From DASYQV01 sp036005125 (lineage in GTDB: Bacteria; Acidobacteriota; Vicinamibacteria; Vicinamibacterales; UBA2999), in the NCBI GenBank assembly GCA_036005125.1, contig DASYQV010000001.1, forward strand, positions 1 through 17,663: a stretch of 17,663 nt of DNA, read 5' to 3'. Below, one piece after another: positions 1-7,232 of this stretch. Within the stretch, counting starts at the first letter, position 1; each line of letters opens with the position of its first letter. The translations under genes and the position numbers were made by a program. The notes under the pieces are model-generated. The model saw nothing but the letters and a program-made list of their open reading frames with translations, ran no database searches and was not told the origin of the DNA.

Positions 1-1288
1 GCGCTACTTCGCGTATGCGCCGGTGTTTCTGCACGAGGCGCCGATTCGGCGGGTGCTTCTCGTCTGCTACGGCGTCGGCACGACCGCCGATGCGATCACG
101 AATCTCCAATCGGTCGAATCGATCGACGTCGTCGAGATCTCGCGCGACATCATTGCGATGAGCGATCTCGTCTACCTGCCGGACGAGCACCCGCTCCGCG
201 ATCGGCGCGTGCGTCTGCACGTCGAGGACGGCCGGTATTTCCTGCAGACGACCGGGGACCGATTCGATCTCATCACGGGCGAGCCGCCGCCTCCGCTCAC
301 GCCCGGCACCGTCAGCCTCTACACGCGCGAGTACTTTCAGTTGATGCACGACCGTCTCGCCGATGGCGGCATTGCCACCTACTGGCTGCCCGTTGCGCGC
401 GACGTCGGGGCGGACATGGTGACGATCATCCGGGCGTTCTGCGACGTCTTTCCCGAGTGCTCGCTGTGGAACGGCACCCCATCCGACCTGATGCTCGTCG
501 GCATCCGTGGAACGCCGAGGCGTCTCTCGGAGGAGCACTTCGCCCAGCCCTGGACGCAGGCCGTCTTGGGAACGCGTCTCCGCGAGGCGGGTTTCGAGGT
601 TCCCGAGCAGATCGGCGCGACGTTTGTTGGAGATGCGGCGTTTCTCTCACGCCTTGCGGCAGGGTCCGCAGCGCTCGTCGATGATTATCCGTACCGGCTG
701 TGGCTGCACCGCTCTGAGGTTTCTCCCGACGATCCACGCGCCCTGCTCGATCGCGGAGGCGCGGACTACGAGCGCGCCTGGATCGCCCCGGCACGCGCGC
801 GCGTCGACTTCGAGCAATCGCCGTTCATCCGCCGGCTCTGGCCCGAGTCGCTGGTCACGCGGACGCTCCCGTATTTCGAGATACAACGGAGCATCAACCG
901 GATCCTCTGGGAGGGCGCGAACCCGATGCGGCATCCCGAGGACTTGCACGCGGCGCTCACGCGGACATCCCTTCGCACCCTGCCGGCCTGGATGCTCGGG
1001 CTTGGCAGTCTGCTGTTTCAGGAGCCCGGCGCCGAGTCAGTCGACGACGGCACCGGCAGGGCGGAGTACCTGCGCGGATTGCGTGCACTGGTGAGCCGTG
1101 ACTACGCGTCGGCCGTCACCGACCTTGCGCATGCTGACCGGCGCGGACTGGGTGGCGTCCGACCGCTGCTCGCGTATGCCCTCTGTCTTGCAGGCCGGCC
1201 GGCCGAGGCGAAACAGCTCGTGCCCGCGCCTCTGCCCGACCACAGCGACCTGCGCCACTTCTGGACGTGGCTAAAGGAATCATTCTAG
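1..1288 (+). CDS. Spermidine synthase-like (SAM-methyltransferase fold) protein, 5' partial
   Basis: The frame is open to the left window edge (codons from base 2 read RYFAYAPVFLHEAP), so the GTG at 23 is probably internal and the N-terminus is missing. Visible are a nucleotide-binding loop (VLLVCYGVGTTADAI), the acidic strand end VVEISRDI, a DGRYFL segment, then FDLITGEPPPP and LYTREYFQLMHDRLADGG. This matches the spermidine-synthase fold as found in the membrane-associated 'fused MFS/spermidine synthase' group, where SEPSNPW-like sequence replaces the catalytic Asp loop of true SpeE. Real aminopropyltransferase activity is therefore doubtful. The C-terminal ~150 residues (alpha-helical, Ala/Leu-rich, ending YALCLAGRPAEAKQLV) could be a TPR-like tail. 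An upstream membrane part is likely but not visible. The TAG stop ends on the first base of a heptamer repeat array. Fold is confident, substrate unknown. Confidence 0.8.
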   Translation, partial: RYFAYAPVFLHEAPIRRVLLVCYGVGTTADAITNLQSVESIDVVEISRDIIAMSDLVYLPDEHPLRDRRVRLHVEDGRYFLQTTGDRFDLITGEPPPPLTPGTVSLYTREYFQLMHDRLADGGIATYWLPVARDVGADMVTIIRAFCDVFPECSLWNGTPSDLMLVGIRGTPRRLSEEHFAQPWTQAVLGTRLREAGFEVPEQIGATFVGDAAFLSRLAAGSAALVDDYPYRLWLHRSEVSPDDPRALLDRGGADYERAWIAPARARVDFEQSPFIRRLWPESLVTRTLPYFEIQRSINRILWEGANPMRHPEDLHAALTRTSLRTLPAWMLGLGSLLFQEPGAESVDDGTGRAEYLRGLRALVSRDYASAVTDLAHADRRGLGGVRPLLAYALCLAGRPAEAKQLVPAPLPDHSDLRHFWTWLKESF

Positions 1289-1530
1289 GCATCAGGGATC
1301 AGGCATCAGGGATCAGGCATCAGGAATCAGGCATCAGGAATCAGGCATCAGGGCTCTCTCAGGGATCAGATCGCAGGTCTCAGGCATCAGGGCTGTCCTC
1401 ATGCATCAGCCAGCCTGGGAACCGGAAGCCCTAATGCCGGAGTCTGATCCCTGTGGCAGATCTGATACCTGATTCCTGATGCCTGAGAACTGAGACAGCC
1501 CTGATGCCTGATGCCTGATCCCTGATGCCT
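1288..1530. repeat. Heptamer inverted-repeat array 1 (GGCATCA family) at a convergent junction
   Basis: This fills the 249-bp gap between two convergent genes. The left arm is nine contiguous 7-bp units at 1288-1350: GGCATCA alternating with GGGATCA or GGAATCA. The right arm carries the reverse complement: TGATACC, TGATTCC, TGATGCC at 1463-1483, and TGATGCC, TGATGCC, TGATCCC, TGATGCC at 1502-1529. A further arm pair, 1380-1401 with 1491-1511, is complementary except for one extra base. The whole region can fold into a long imperfect hairpin. The first unit shares its G with the TAG stop of the upstream gene. A bidirectional terminator role is inferred. There are no spacers and no gene content. 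Confidence 0.9.
1490..1530 (+). repeat. 41-bp dispersed repeat, copy A
   Basis: This segment of array 1 (starting CTGAGACAGCCCTGAT, followed by heptamers) matches 13077-13117 in the same orientation at 39 of 41 positions without gaps. The two differences are G/C at the 17th base and C/T at the 31st. It shows that the array family is dispersed rather than generated separately by local slippage. Confidence 0.88.
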
Positions 1531-1537
1531 TGAAGGG

Positions 1538-4500
1538 TCAGTACTCCAACTGCATCCCGAACTTCACCAGGCGTCCCGGCAGCACGGCGGTCGGGAACTG
1601 CCACGCCGCGCCGTACGCGGTGTTGAGCACGAGCACCGGGCCGACGTTCAGGAGGTTGTAGAAATCGACGAATCCCTGAATTCGCCGGTTATCACGCATC
1701 TTGAACGTCTTCGTGAAGCGCGCGTCGAGCTGGTTGACCCGGTCGCCATACATCGTGCCGGGCGCCACCAGCTGCACGGTGGCCGTTGCGTTGGCGCCGG
1801 CCGAAAGGTTGCGGCCGAGCGACGGCGCAATCTGTGAGCTCGGCGCCACGTAGCTGGCCGTGATCTGCGTGCCCGGGATGCTCTGATACGTTGCGCTGAC
1901 GCTCATGTTCCACGGCAGCGGGTAGTTGCCGAGGAGCTTGACTTGCGTCTGCAGTGGCGGCGCATTGCGGCAGTACAGTTTGCTCGGCCCGGTAATGCCG
2001 TTCAGATTGGTGACCTGCGGCGTCGAGACGCCCTGGCGGTTGAGGTCGAGCGGACCCGCGGCGGGGTTGTCAACCTTGCCGACGACGTCGCAGTTGTCCC
2101 AGACCTCGTGCCCGGTGCTCGTGCCTCCCTGCAGCAGGATTCCATTCGGCAGCCGCGCGTTCACCGTGAAGTCGATGCCGGTGTACACATCGGTCTGGTT
2201 CCCGTAGTTCTTGGCGAACGTCACCAGGTTGTCCACCAGCCCGAATTTGTTCGGGTTGACGTCGGTGAAGCCGCAGATCTGGTTCCCGCCCCCGCCGGGC
2301 AGCCGCGGATCGGACGGGGCCGTGATGCAGAATTCGCTGTAATCCGACGGGCTCGCCAACAGGTTGTCGGTCACCAGGTGGTTGCTCCAGGCGTGGCGCG
2401 TCCATGTTGCGCTCATGGACAGGCCGCTGATCACCTCGTGCGAGAAACCTGCCTGATACTCCCAGTCGTACGGCCGCTTGCCCCACCCGAGCAGGAAATC
2501 CGGATCGTAGGTCGTCGTGATGACCTGCTTGCCGAAGTTTACGTTCGACATCGTGCCGCATTCCCCGTTAGCACTGACGTCCGACAGATTGCAGTCGGGG
2601 CGGAAATTGCCGTTGTCGTCGCGCCAGGTGCGGTTGATAGTGTTGACCGACGTGACGATGGGGTTCGAGTTGTCGGCAAACGCGGTGGTCACGCCCTGGA
2701 GGTAGCGACCCACGTGGGCCTTGATGGCCGTCCGGCCGTTGCCGAAGAGGTCATACGCGAAGCCGAACCGCGGGCTGATGTCCTTCCAGTTCGGCGCGTC
2801 GTCGACCCGGCCGAACGATCGCGGCGGCGTGAACGGCGTCGCCTCATATGTCTGGGCGGGCACGTACGCATTGAGGAAATCAAAGCGCAGGCCCAGATTG
2901 AGCGTGAGCTTGCTCATCGTCCACTGATCCTGGGCGAAGAGTCCCATGTACCACGGCATGTACGCGCGCGTGGCATAGGGATACGCGTACTGCGTGAGCG
3001 AGGACGGCACCCCGTTCAACAGCCGCAGGGTGGTCGCGGGCCCGAGCGCCCAGTTGTCGATCTGCCGCCAGCCGTGCATCTGCTGCCAGCCGACCTTGAA
3101 CGCGTGCGCGCCGGTGACGTACGACACGTTGAACTTGTAATTCGCCTGATAGCTTCGATGTTGTGTGTACGAGGTCCGCGCATTGAAGCTCGTGTTGGTC
3201 GCCTGCTCGATCACTGCGTATGTGTCCCACGGGACATTCGGCTGCGGCCAGAGGCTCCACGATTCCGGGTGGAACGTCGCGCCGGCGTCGATCAGGATCT
3301 GGTTCGTGACCGGAGAGTTCCACGTCACCTGGCCGAGGAAGTTCGGATACGTCTTCAGGATGGCCGATGCTTCGGGCGCAACGTTCGACGCCGCGAGCCA
3401 CAAGCAGGTGCAGCGCCACAGGTTATCGCCGGCCATGGAGATCTTGTTTTTTGGTGTGACCTGCCACGTGATCCGTCCGTCGACGCTCTGATTCCAGGAT
3501 TGGTTGATGGCAGGCCGGCCGCGGTCCGCAATGTACGCGTTGTCGAACGGCACCGTGTCGTAGAACGCGCCCGGCGGCTGCTCGTACTGTCCCCAGTAAC
3601 GATAGGTTCCAAAGAACCAGACCTTGTCCCGCTTGAGCGGGCCGCCAAAGGCCGGGTTCAGATCCCAGATGCGCGGATATTTCGTGATCCGGGAGGCATC
3701 ACTGACGTTCCCCGTCGACTGGAACTTGTCGTTGGTGAAGCTCGCGAAGAGATTCGTGCGGAAGATGTTTCCGCCAGCCTTCGGCACCGCGTTCTGCCGG
3801 ACGCCGCTCACGTCCGCTTCTGCCGAGAGCGATCCGACCTCGATCGTGAACTCCTGCACAGCCCCGTTGTTCATCGTCCAGATGACGTGCGAGCCGCCGG
3901 GCGTCGCATTCATGTTGTTGTAACGCATGCCGTCGTAGAGCAGCGGCATCTCTTGACCGCGGCTCCCGTGGACGATGAGCGCCACCTGCTTGTCGCCGAC
4001 GCTGCCGCCGACGTCCTGTCCCGTCAGCCCGCTGCCTGCTGTCGAGACGATGACGCCCGGCACGAGCACGGCGAAGTTCTGCGCCGTCTTGCCGGTGGGG
4101 ATCGATTCGATCACTTCGCGATTCATGACCGACTGCTGCCGCACGTTCTGCACGTCCACCAGCGGGGCCTGTCCGGACACGACAATCGTTTCGGCCAGCG
4201 TGCCGACTTTCAGCTCGGCGCCCACGGTTGCGGTGAAGCCCGCGGACAGATCGATGCCCTCGCGCGCCACGGTGTTGAATCCGGTGAGCGTGAAGGTGAC
4301 GCGATACCGCCCGGGCGGCAAATCGACGATGCGGTACAGGCCGTCGCTGTCGGTGACGGCCGTCCGCACTTTTTCGATGAGTGCTGGGCTCGAAGCTTCG
4401 ACGGTTACCCCCGGCATGACTCCGCCGGACTCATCCTTGACGACTCCGGCAATCGCGCCGGTCTGTGCAGACGCTATCGCTGGCCACGCCACCGCAACGA

Positions 4501-4543
4501 CGAGGGCGCCCAGGACGCTCCGAATTCGCCTCCTGATGGTCAT
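1538..4543 (-). CDS. Oar-like TonB-dependent outer-membrane receptor with carboxypeptidase-regulatory domain
   Basis: 1001 residues. The start is the ATG at 4541-4543, because a perfect AGGAGG (complement at 4549-4554) lies 5 bases upstream; the frame extends to 4609 but without such a site. A signal peptide (MTIRRRIRSVLG... ending AIASA|Q) spans residues 1-26. Residues ~28-110 form a CarboxypepD_reg/CnaB-like beta domain (GAIAGVVKDESGGVMPGVTV, DSDGLYRIVDLPPGRYRV). A TonB plug-like segment follows (~120-230; NREVIESIPTGKTAQNF), then a long beta-barrel-rich region ending in a C-terminal aromatic residue (KFGMQLEY), as expected of barrel proteins. Such receptors are abundant in Acidobacteriota and are thought to take up large polymers or siderophores with TonB/ExbBD energy; the substrate here is unknown. 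It is divergent from the NIPSNAP/SnoaL pair and ends in heptamer array 1. Confidence 0.92.
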   Translation of the reverse strand: MTIRRRIRSVLGALVVAVAWPAIASAQTGAIAGVVKDESGGVMPGVTVEASSPALIEKVRTAVTDSDGLYRIVDLPPGRYRVTFTLTGFNTVAREGIDLSAGFTATVGAELKVGTLAETIVVSGQAPLVDVQNVRQQSVMNREVIESIPTGKTAQNFAVLVPGVIVSTAGSGLTGQDVGGSVGDKQVALIVHGSRGQEMPLLYDGMRYNNMNATPGGSHVIWTMNNGAVQEFTIEVGSLSAEADVSGVRQNAVPKAGGNIFRTNLFASFTNDKFQSTGNVSDASRITKYPRIWDLNPAFGGPLKRDKVWFFGTYRYWGQYEQPPGAFYDTVPFDNAYIADRGRPAINQSWNQSVDGRITWQVTPKNKISMAGDNLWRCTCLWLAASNVAPEASAILKTYPNFLGQVTWNSPVTNQILIDAGATFHPESWSLWPQPNVPWDTYAVIEQATNTSFNARTSYTQHRSYQANYKFNVSYVTGAHAFKVGWQQMHGWRQIDNWALGPATTLRLLNGVPSSLTQYAYPYATRAYMPWYMGLFAQDQWTMSKLTLNLGLRFDFLNAYVPAQTYEATPFTPPRSFGRVDDAPNWKDISPRFGFAYDLFGNGRTAIKAHVGRYLQGVTTAFADNSNPIVTSVNTINRTWRDDNGNFRPDCNLSDVSANGECGTMSNVNFGKQVITTTYDPDFLLGWGKRPYDWEYQAGFSHEVISGLSMSATWTRHAWSNHLVTDNLLASPSDYSEFCITAPSDPRLPGGGGNQICGFTDVNPNKFGLVDNLVTFAKNYGNQTDVYTGIDFTVNARLPNGILLQGGTSTGHEVWDNCDVVGKVDNPAAGPLDLNRQGVSTPQVTNLNGITGPSKLYCRNAPPLQTQVKLLGNYPLPWNMSVSATYQSIPGTQITASYVAPSSQIAPSLGRNLSAGANATATVQLVAPGTMYGDRVNQLDARFTKTFKMRDNRRIQGFVDFYNLLNVGPVLVLNTAYGAAWQFPTAVLPGRLVKFGMQLEY

Positions 4544-4548
4544 GCTTC

Positions 4549-4554
4549 CCTCCT
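4549..4554 (-). promoter_or_regulatory. Shine-Dalgarno that fixes the receptor start
   Basis: AGGAGG on the minus strand lies 5 bases upstream of the ATG at 4541-4543. It excludes the longer reading to 4609, whose extra 22 residues would precede an otherwise normal signal peptide. Confidence 0.85.
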
Positions 4555-4595
4555 GAGGGTGAAATGACTGTGGTGCCGCCGTGACTCGGGCGCAA

Positions 4596-4625
4596 GAGAT
4601 AGCTTCCATTTGGTGTGCACGTCAA
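4596..4625 (-). promoter_or_regulatory. Candidate sigma70-type promoter for the TonB receptor
   Basis: On the minus strand TTGACG (complement at 4620-4625) is followed after 18 bases by TATCTC (complement at 4596-4601). Initiation near 4589 would leave a leader of about 45 bases before the ATG at 4543. The -10 match is moderate; by-eye call only. Confidence 0.4.
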
Positions 4626-4652
4626 CGCAGGATTGCTCAGCAGCGTCCGACC

Positions 4653-4680
4653 TTGAACTGGTGCCCGCGTACCTGATACT
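4653..4680 (+). promoter_or_regulatory. Candidate promoter for the NIPSNAP/SnoaL pair
   Basis: TTGAAC (4653-4658), a 16-base spacer, then GATACT (4675-4680). Initiation near 4687 would give a leader of about 15 bases that still contains the AGGAG at 4691-4695. This is weak by consensus but well placed in the 158-bp divergent gap. Confidence 0.35.
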
Positions 4681-4701
4681 GTCCGCCGCAAGGAGCGCCC
4701 G

Positions 4702-5607
4702 ATGTCACGAAACACCGAACTTCAGGAGCCGCTCGCGAGGCGCGCATTCCGTGCTTTCGCTATCACCGTCGCCGCTCTGGTCGGCCTTGTGTTCCCGACG
4801 GCCTGGCCGTCTGCCGCGCGCGGCGTTGATTCCGCCTCGTCGGCCACCGCCGAGGCTCTTGGCCTTGCGCAGGAAGATCGCCCCGCTGGCCGGATGCCGG
4901 CGGGTATTTTCGAGGTCCGCGTCTATACCATCGCGCCCGGAAAGCTCGACACGTTTGCCAGGTGGATGGAGCGGGCCGACAAATTCCAGAAGTCGGTCGG
5001 CATGCGCATCCTTGGTCACTTCACCGCGCCGGAGCAGAACAAGTACATCTGGATCCGCATCTACCCGGACGAGCCGACGCGGCAGCAGCGGTTCAAGGCC
5101 GTCTACGAATCGGCGGAATGGAAAACGAAGTTCACCGATGCACGTGAGGCCGGGTTCGAGGCGGCGGAAGTGTTTCTCACCAGGGCTGCAAAGTACTCGA
5201 AGCTTCAATACACGGACGCCGCAAGCGGCCGGCTGCCGGCTCCGGCTGGCGGCGCGAAGTCCGAGTACGAGTTCCGCTTCTACGACATCAAGCCCGGGAT
5301 GATCGACACGTTCGTCGGGTATATGGGCGAGAAGATGATTCCGTGGCAGGAAAGCCATCCGACGAAGCAGCGCGTCGTGGCGCAGCTCGTTCCCTACGGC
5401 CGCATCGTCAGGGGCGCCGTGGAGCCGGAGACGGGTACATATCTCTGGGTACGTACGTTCAAAGACCAGGCGTCGCGGAAGGACAAATACAGGATTTACG
5501 AGGACAAGGCGGGATTCGCGAGCGTGGGCAGCGCCGGCGAGGCCGGGTTCGCAAAGGCTCGCGCGATCCTCTTCGGCAACCCAACCAGCTTCTCGAAGCT
5601 CCAGTGA
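4702..5607 (+). CDS. Secreted protein with two NIPSNAP domains
   Basis: 301 residues. ATG at 4702 has AGGAG (4691-4695) 6 bases upstream. The N-terminus is basic then hydrophobic (RRAFRAFAITVAALVGLVFPTAWPSA), consistent with a signal peptide and export. Two copies of a NIPSNAP-type ferredoxin-like fold follow: residues ~70-145 (FEVRVYTIAPGKLDTF ... KYIWIRIY ... FKAVYESAEWK) and ~190-285 (YEFRFYDIKPGMIDTF ... TYLWVRTFKD ... YRIYEDKAGF). The internal similarity EVRVY/EFRFY, PGKLDTF/PGMIDTF and YIWIR/YLWVR indicates duplication. NIPSNAP proteins have no firmly established enzymatic reaction in bacteria, so none is assigned. The SnoaL-like gene begins 14 bases after the stop, which suggests one transcript. 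Domain assignment is confident, function unknown. Confidence 0.85.
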   Translation: MSRNTELQEPLARRAFRAFAITVAALVGLVFPTAWPSAARGVDSASSATAEALGLAQEDRPAGRMPAGIFEVRVYTIAPGKLDTFARWMERADKFQKSVGMRILGHFTAPEQNKYIWIRIYPDEPTRQQRFKAVYESAEWKTKFTDAREAGFEAAEVFLTRAAKYSKLQYTDAASGRLPAPAGGAKSEYEFRFYDIKPGMIDTFVGYMGEKMIPWQESHPTKQRVVAQLVPYGRIVRGAVEPETGTYLWVRTFKDQASRKDKYRIYEDKAGFASVGSAGEAGFAKARAILFGNPTSFSKLQ

Positions 5608-5621
5608 GAAAGGGGATGCAC

Positions 5622-6134
5622 ATGCAGAAGACGCTTTCCACGATCGTCGTCGCGTTGGTGCTGATTGCCGCCGTGGTGTACGCGCAGCGGAGCGGCTCGT
5701 CGCTGACCGCTCAGGACCTGGTCGAGATCCAGCAGTTGTACGCGCGCTACAACCACACGATCGACAGCGGAGTGGATGAAGGCATGGGTTGGGCGCGCAC
5801 CTTCACGGCCGACGGCGAGTTCCCTCCGGGTAAAGTGACCGGCCACAAGGCGCTGGCGGAGTTCGCGAAGGGTTTCCACACCAAGACCCCGACGCTGCGG
5901 CACTGGAACACAAACCTCATGATCATGCCGTCGCCTGGTGGTGGCGCCAGCGGGTCCGTGTACCTGTTGCTGGTCGATGCGGGCGGCGAAGGCAAGCCGC
6001 CGACGATTCGAACCGCCGCTACGTATGTCGATGACCTGGTGAAGACATCGGAGGGATGGCGCTTCAAGAAGCGCACCATCATCGGCGGCGCGACGATGCC
6101 AGAGCCCCGGCGCCTTACCTCCTCGCAGCCCTAG
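5622..6134 (+). CDS. Secreted SnoaL/NTF2-like protein
   Basis: 170 residues. Two ATGs lie close together (5616 and 5622). The AAGGGG ending at 5615 is 6 bases from the second and 0 from the first, so 5622 is chosen. The N-terminus MQKTLSTIVVALVLIAAVVYAQ is a signal peptide. The body fits the SnoaL-like/nuclear-transport-factor-2 cone fold: an opening helix LVEIQQLYARYNHTIDSG, then WARTFTADGEF, a helix with HKALAEFAKGFH, and a final strand pair (TAATYVDDLVKTSEGWRFKKRTI). These folds serve as isomerases, lyases or plain binding domains, so no reaction can be named. It is co-directional with, and only 14 bases after, the NIPSNAP gene, so the two exported proteins probably act together. A GC-rich hairpin begins at its stop codon. 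Confidence 0.82.
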   Translation: MQKTLSTIVVALVLIAAVVYAQRSGSSLTAQDLVEIQQLYARYNHTIDSGVDEGMGWARTFTADGEFPPGKVTGHKALAEFAKGFHTKTPTLRHWNTNLMIMPSPGGGASGSVYLLLVDAGGEGKPPTIRTAATYVDDLVKTSEGWRFKKRTIIGGATMPEPRRLTSSQP

Positions 6135-6154
6135 CGCGCTGATCACGGCGCGCT
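6133..6154. terminator. GC-rich hairpin at the stop codon of the SnoaL-like gene
   Basis: AGCGCGC (6133-6139) and GCGCGCT (6148-6154) form a perfect 7-bp stem around an 8-base loop (TGATCACG). The stem begins inside the TAG stop (6132-6134) and is followed directly by heptamer array 2. No T-run follows, so a classical intrinsic terminator is not proven. Confidence 0.45.
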
Positions 6155-6336
6155 AAGGTCAAAGGTCAAAGGTCAAAGGTCAAAGGTGAGGTTCCCTACA
6201 CCTTCGAGCGAGACCTTTGACCTGACACCTTGACCTGACACCTTGACGTGACACCTTGACGTGACACCTTGACCTGACACCTTGACCTGACACCTTTGAC
6301 CTTACCTTTGACCTTTGACTTTTGACCTTTGACCTA
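6155..6336. repeat. Composite heptamer/13-mer inverted-repeat array 2 (GGTCAAA family)
   Basis: This fills the convergent junction between the SnoaL-like and ImmA-like genes. The left arm is four exact GGTCAAA units at 6157-6184. The right arm repeats the reverse complement TTTGACC between about 6295 and 6336, with small interruptions. Between them sits a second periodicity: five 13-bp units, [C/G]TGACACCTTGAC, at 6222-6286, followed by a 14-base variant to 6300. The 13-mer reads as a TGACACC heptamer joined to a TTGACC hexamer, i.e. a shortened TTTGACC, so it looks derived from the heptamer by loss of one T. The gap contains no gene. Confidence 0.9.
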
Positions 6337-6343
6337 CAGGCGG

Positions 6344-6865
6344 TCACAACAAGCCTGCCGTCGCCAGCCTGAGCGTCATCCCCTGTACGCTCACGCCGAA
6401 GCGCGCGGCGAGCGTCTGGATGGCGTCGTCGGTGGGCGGCCCGGCGCCGAGCGCCGCGACGTGCTCGCGGACCAGGCGTGTGGGCATCAGCAGCGTGCCG
6501 GCAAAGATGTTGGCCTCGAACTCCAGACGCTCCGCGGGTGTGTACCGGCGTTCGTCACGGTACGCTTCGAACGCGCGATCCACGTGAACCAGCGCTCCGC
6601 CAGGAAACGAGTGGTGCAACTGCACGTGTCCGATCAGGTGCGCGAGGACAACCCGCTGCCGGTGAGGCGACTGACGGCTGTTGATGCACACGGCAGGGCC
6701 GGCCGGCGTGAAGATGAGCGCACCGGTGATGTCGGGATCGAGCGCTTCGCGCTCGATCCGCAATGAGATGGCGCGCGCGATTGCTTCGGTGTCGATCGGC
6801 GCCGGACCGACATCGACGCGCTCGACAAACCGTTCTGCCGCCCGGCGGATTGCAGTCACCGTCAT
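6344..6865 (-). CDS. ImmA/IrrE-like protein with altered zinc-protease motif
   Basis: 173 residues. The ATG (complement 6863-6865) overlaps the TGA of the upstream XRE gene by four bases, so translation is probably coupled. The layout is that of COG2856 ImmA/IrrE metallopeptidases, which cleave partner repressors: an N-terminal helix and IDTEAIARA; RVVLAHLIGHVQLHH at the active-site position (71-85); EFEANIFAGTLLMP at 115-128, which normally carries the third metal ligand; and the closing FGVSVQGMTLRL. The striking oddity is HLIGH at 76-80 in place of HELGH: both histidines are kept but the catalytic Glu is Leu (codon CTG, two changes from GAG). The protein may be inactive, or a binding or sensor partner. 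The frame is intact and all other motifs are conserved, so it is not an obvious pseudogene. Confidence 0.85.
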   Translation of the reverse strand: MTVTAIRRAAERFVERVDVGPAPIDTEAIARAISLRIEREALDPDITGALIFTPAGPAVCINSRQSPHRQRVVLAHLIGHVQLHHSFPGGALVHVDRAFEAYRDERRYTPAERLEFEANIFAGTLLMPTRLVREHVAALGAGPPTDDAIQTLAARFGVSVQGMTLRLATAGLL

Positions 6866-7197
6866 CGGGAAGCCCTGATTCGCCCCGCGAGGCGGGCTGC
6901 GCGCGCGCGACTGAGGTTGAGGGCGCGCGCAATTTCCTGTTCGAGCGCCGCCCAGCGGGTCGCGTCTTCCGGCGGGGCCGGCACCAGGTCGTCAATCGCG
7001 ACGTCGAGGATGCCCGCCAGTTGAGCCAGCGTGTGCGCGAGCACGCGCTGCTTGCCCACCTCGATGTTGGCAATCGATGCGCGCGTCACCGGCGGCGTCA
7101 GGCGCGTGCCGAGCTCCCCCTGCGTCAGGCCGCGGCGCAGACGCCAATCGCGCACCCGCGCGCCCAGCTGCCCGTAGAACGGTTCGGTGACTGCCAC
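6862..7197 (-). CDS. XRE-family helix-turn-helix regulator
   Basis: 111 residues with the GTG start at 7195-7197 (VAVTEPFYGQLGARVRDWR). Longer readings to 7254 or 7278 would run through the apparent promoter and operator. The HTH_3 domain covers residues ~8-70: LGARVRDWRLRRGLTQGELG, then TRASIANIEVGKQRV, then LAQLAGILDVAIDDLV. It should bind DNA as a dimer. Its stop overlaps the ATG of the ImmA-like gene (ATGA), the usual XRE-ImmA pairing in which the peptidase inactivates the repressor. Divergent transcription from the efflux operon, and the palindrome between them, suggest it represses itself and possibly the pump. A promoter whose predicted start coincides with the GTG suggests a leaderless mRNA. 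Target genes are inferred. Confidence 0.85.
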   Translation of the reverse strand: MAVTEPFYGQLGARVRDWRLRRGLTQGELGTRLTPPVTRASIANIEVGKQRVLAHTLAQLAGILDVAIDDLVPAPPEDATRWAALEQEIARALNLSRARAARLAGRIRASR

Positions 7198-7203
7198 GAA
7201 ACG

Positions 7204-7232
7204 ACAATACGACCGTCCGGTGTGGAAGTCAA
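7204..7232 (-). promoter_or_regulatory. Promoter of the XRE-ImmA operon
   Basis: Minus strand: TTGACT (complement 7227-7232), a 17-base spacer, then TATTGT (complement 7204-7209). Both boxes are one or two bases off consensus and the spacing is ideal. Initiation 6-7 bases beyond the -10 falls at 7197-7198, the first base of the GTG start codon. Confidence 0.6.

Noticed and set aside
1288..1530. CRISPR array
   Set aside because: Units are 7 bp with no spacers, arms are inverted instead of direct, and no cas genes are nearby.
1943..4567. 874-codon open frame on the plus strand opposite the TonB receptor
   Set aside because: Its translation is Arg/Val/Asp-rich without recognisable domains. The minus-strand protein has a signal peptide, known domains and a perfect ribosome site. 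Long antisense frames are expected in GC-rich genes.
5343..5621. N-terminal extension of the SnoaL-like protein, or a fusion with NIPSNAP
   Set aside because: This stretch is the NIPSNAP gene read in another frame; a signal peptide and well-spaced AAGGGG support the start at 5622.
6344..6865. ImmA-like gene as a pseudogene
   Set aside because: The frame is full length, overlaps its partner gene by the normal ATGA, and keeps all motifs other than the catalytic Glu.
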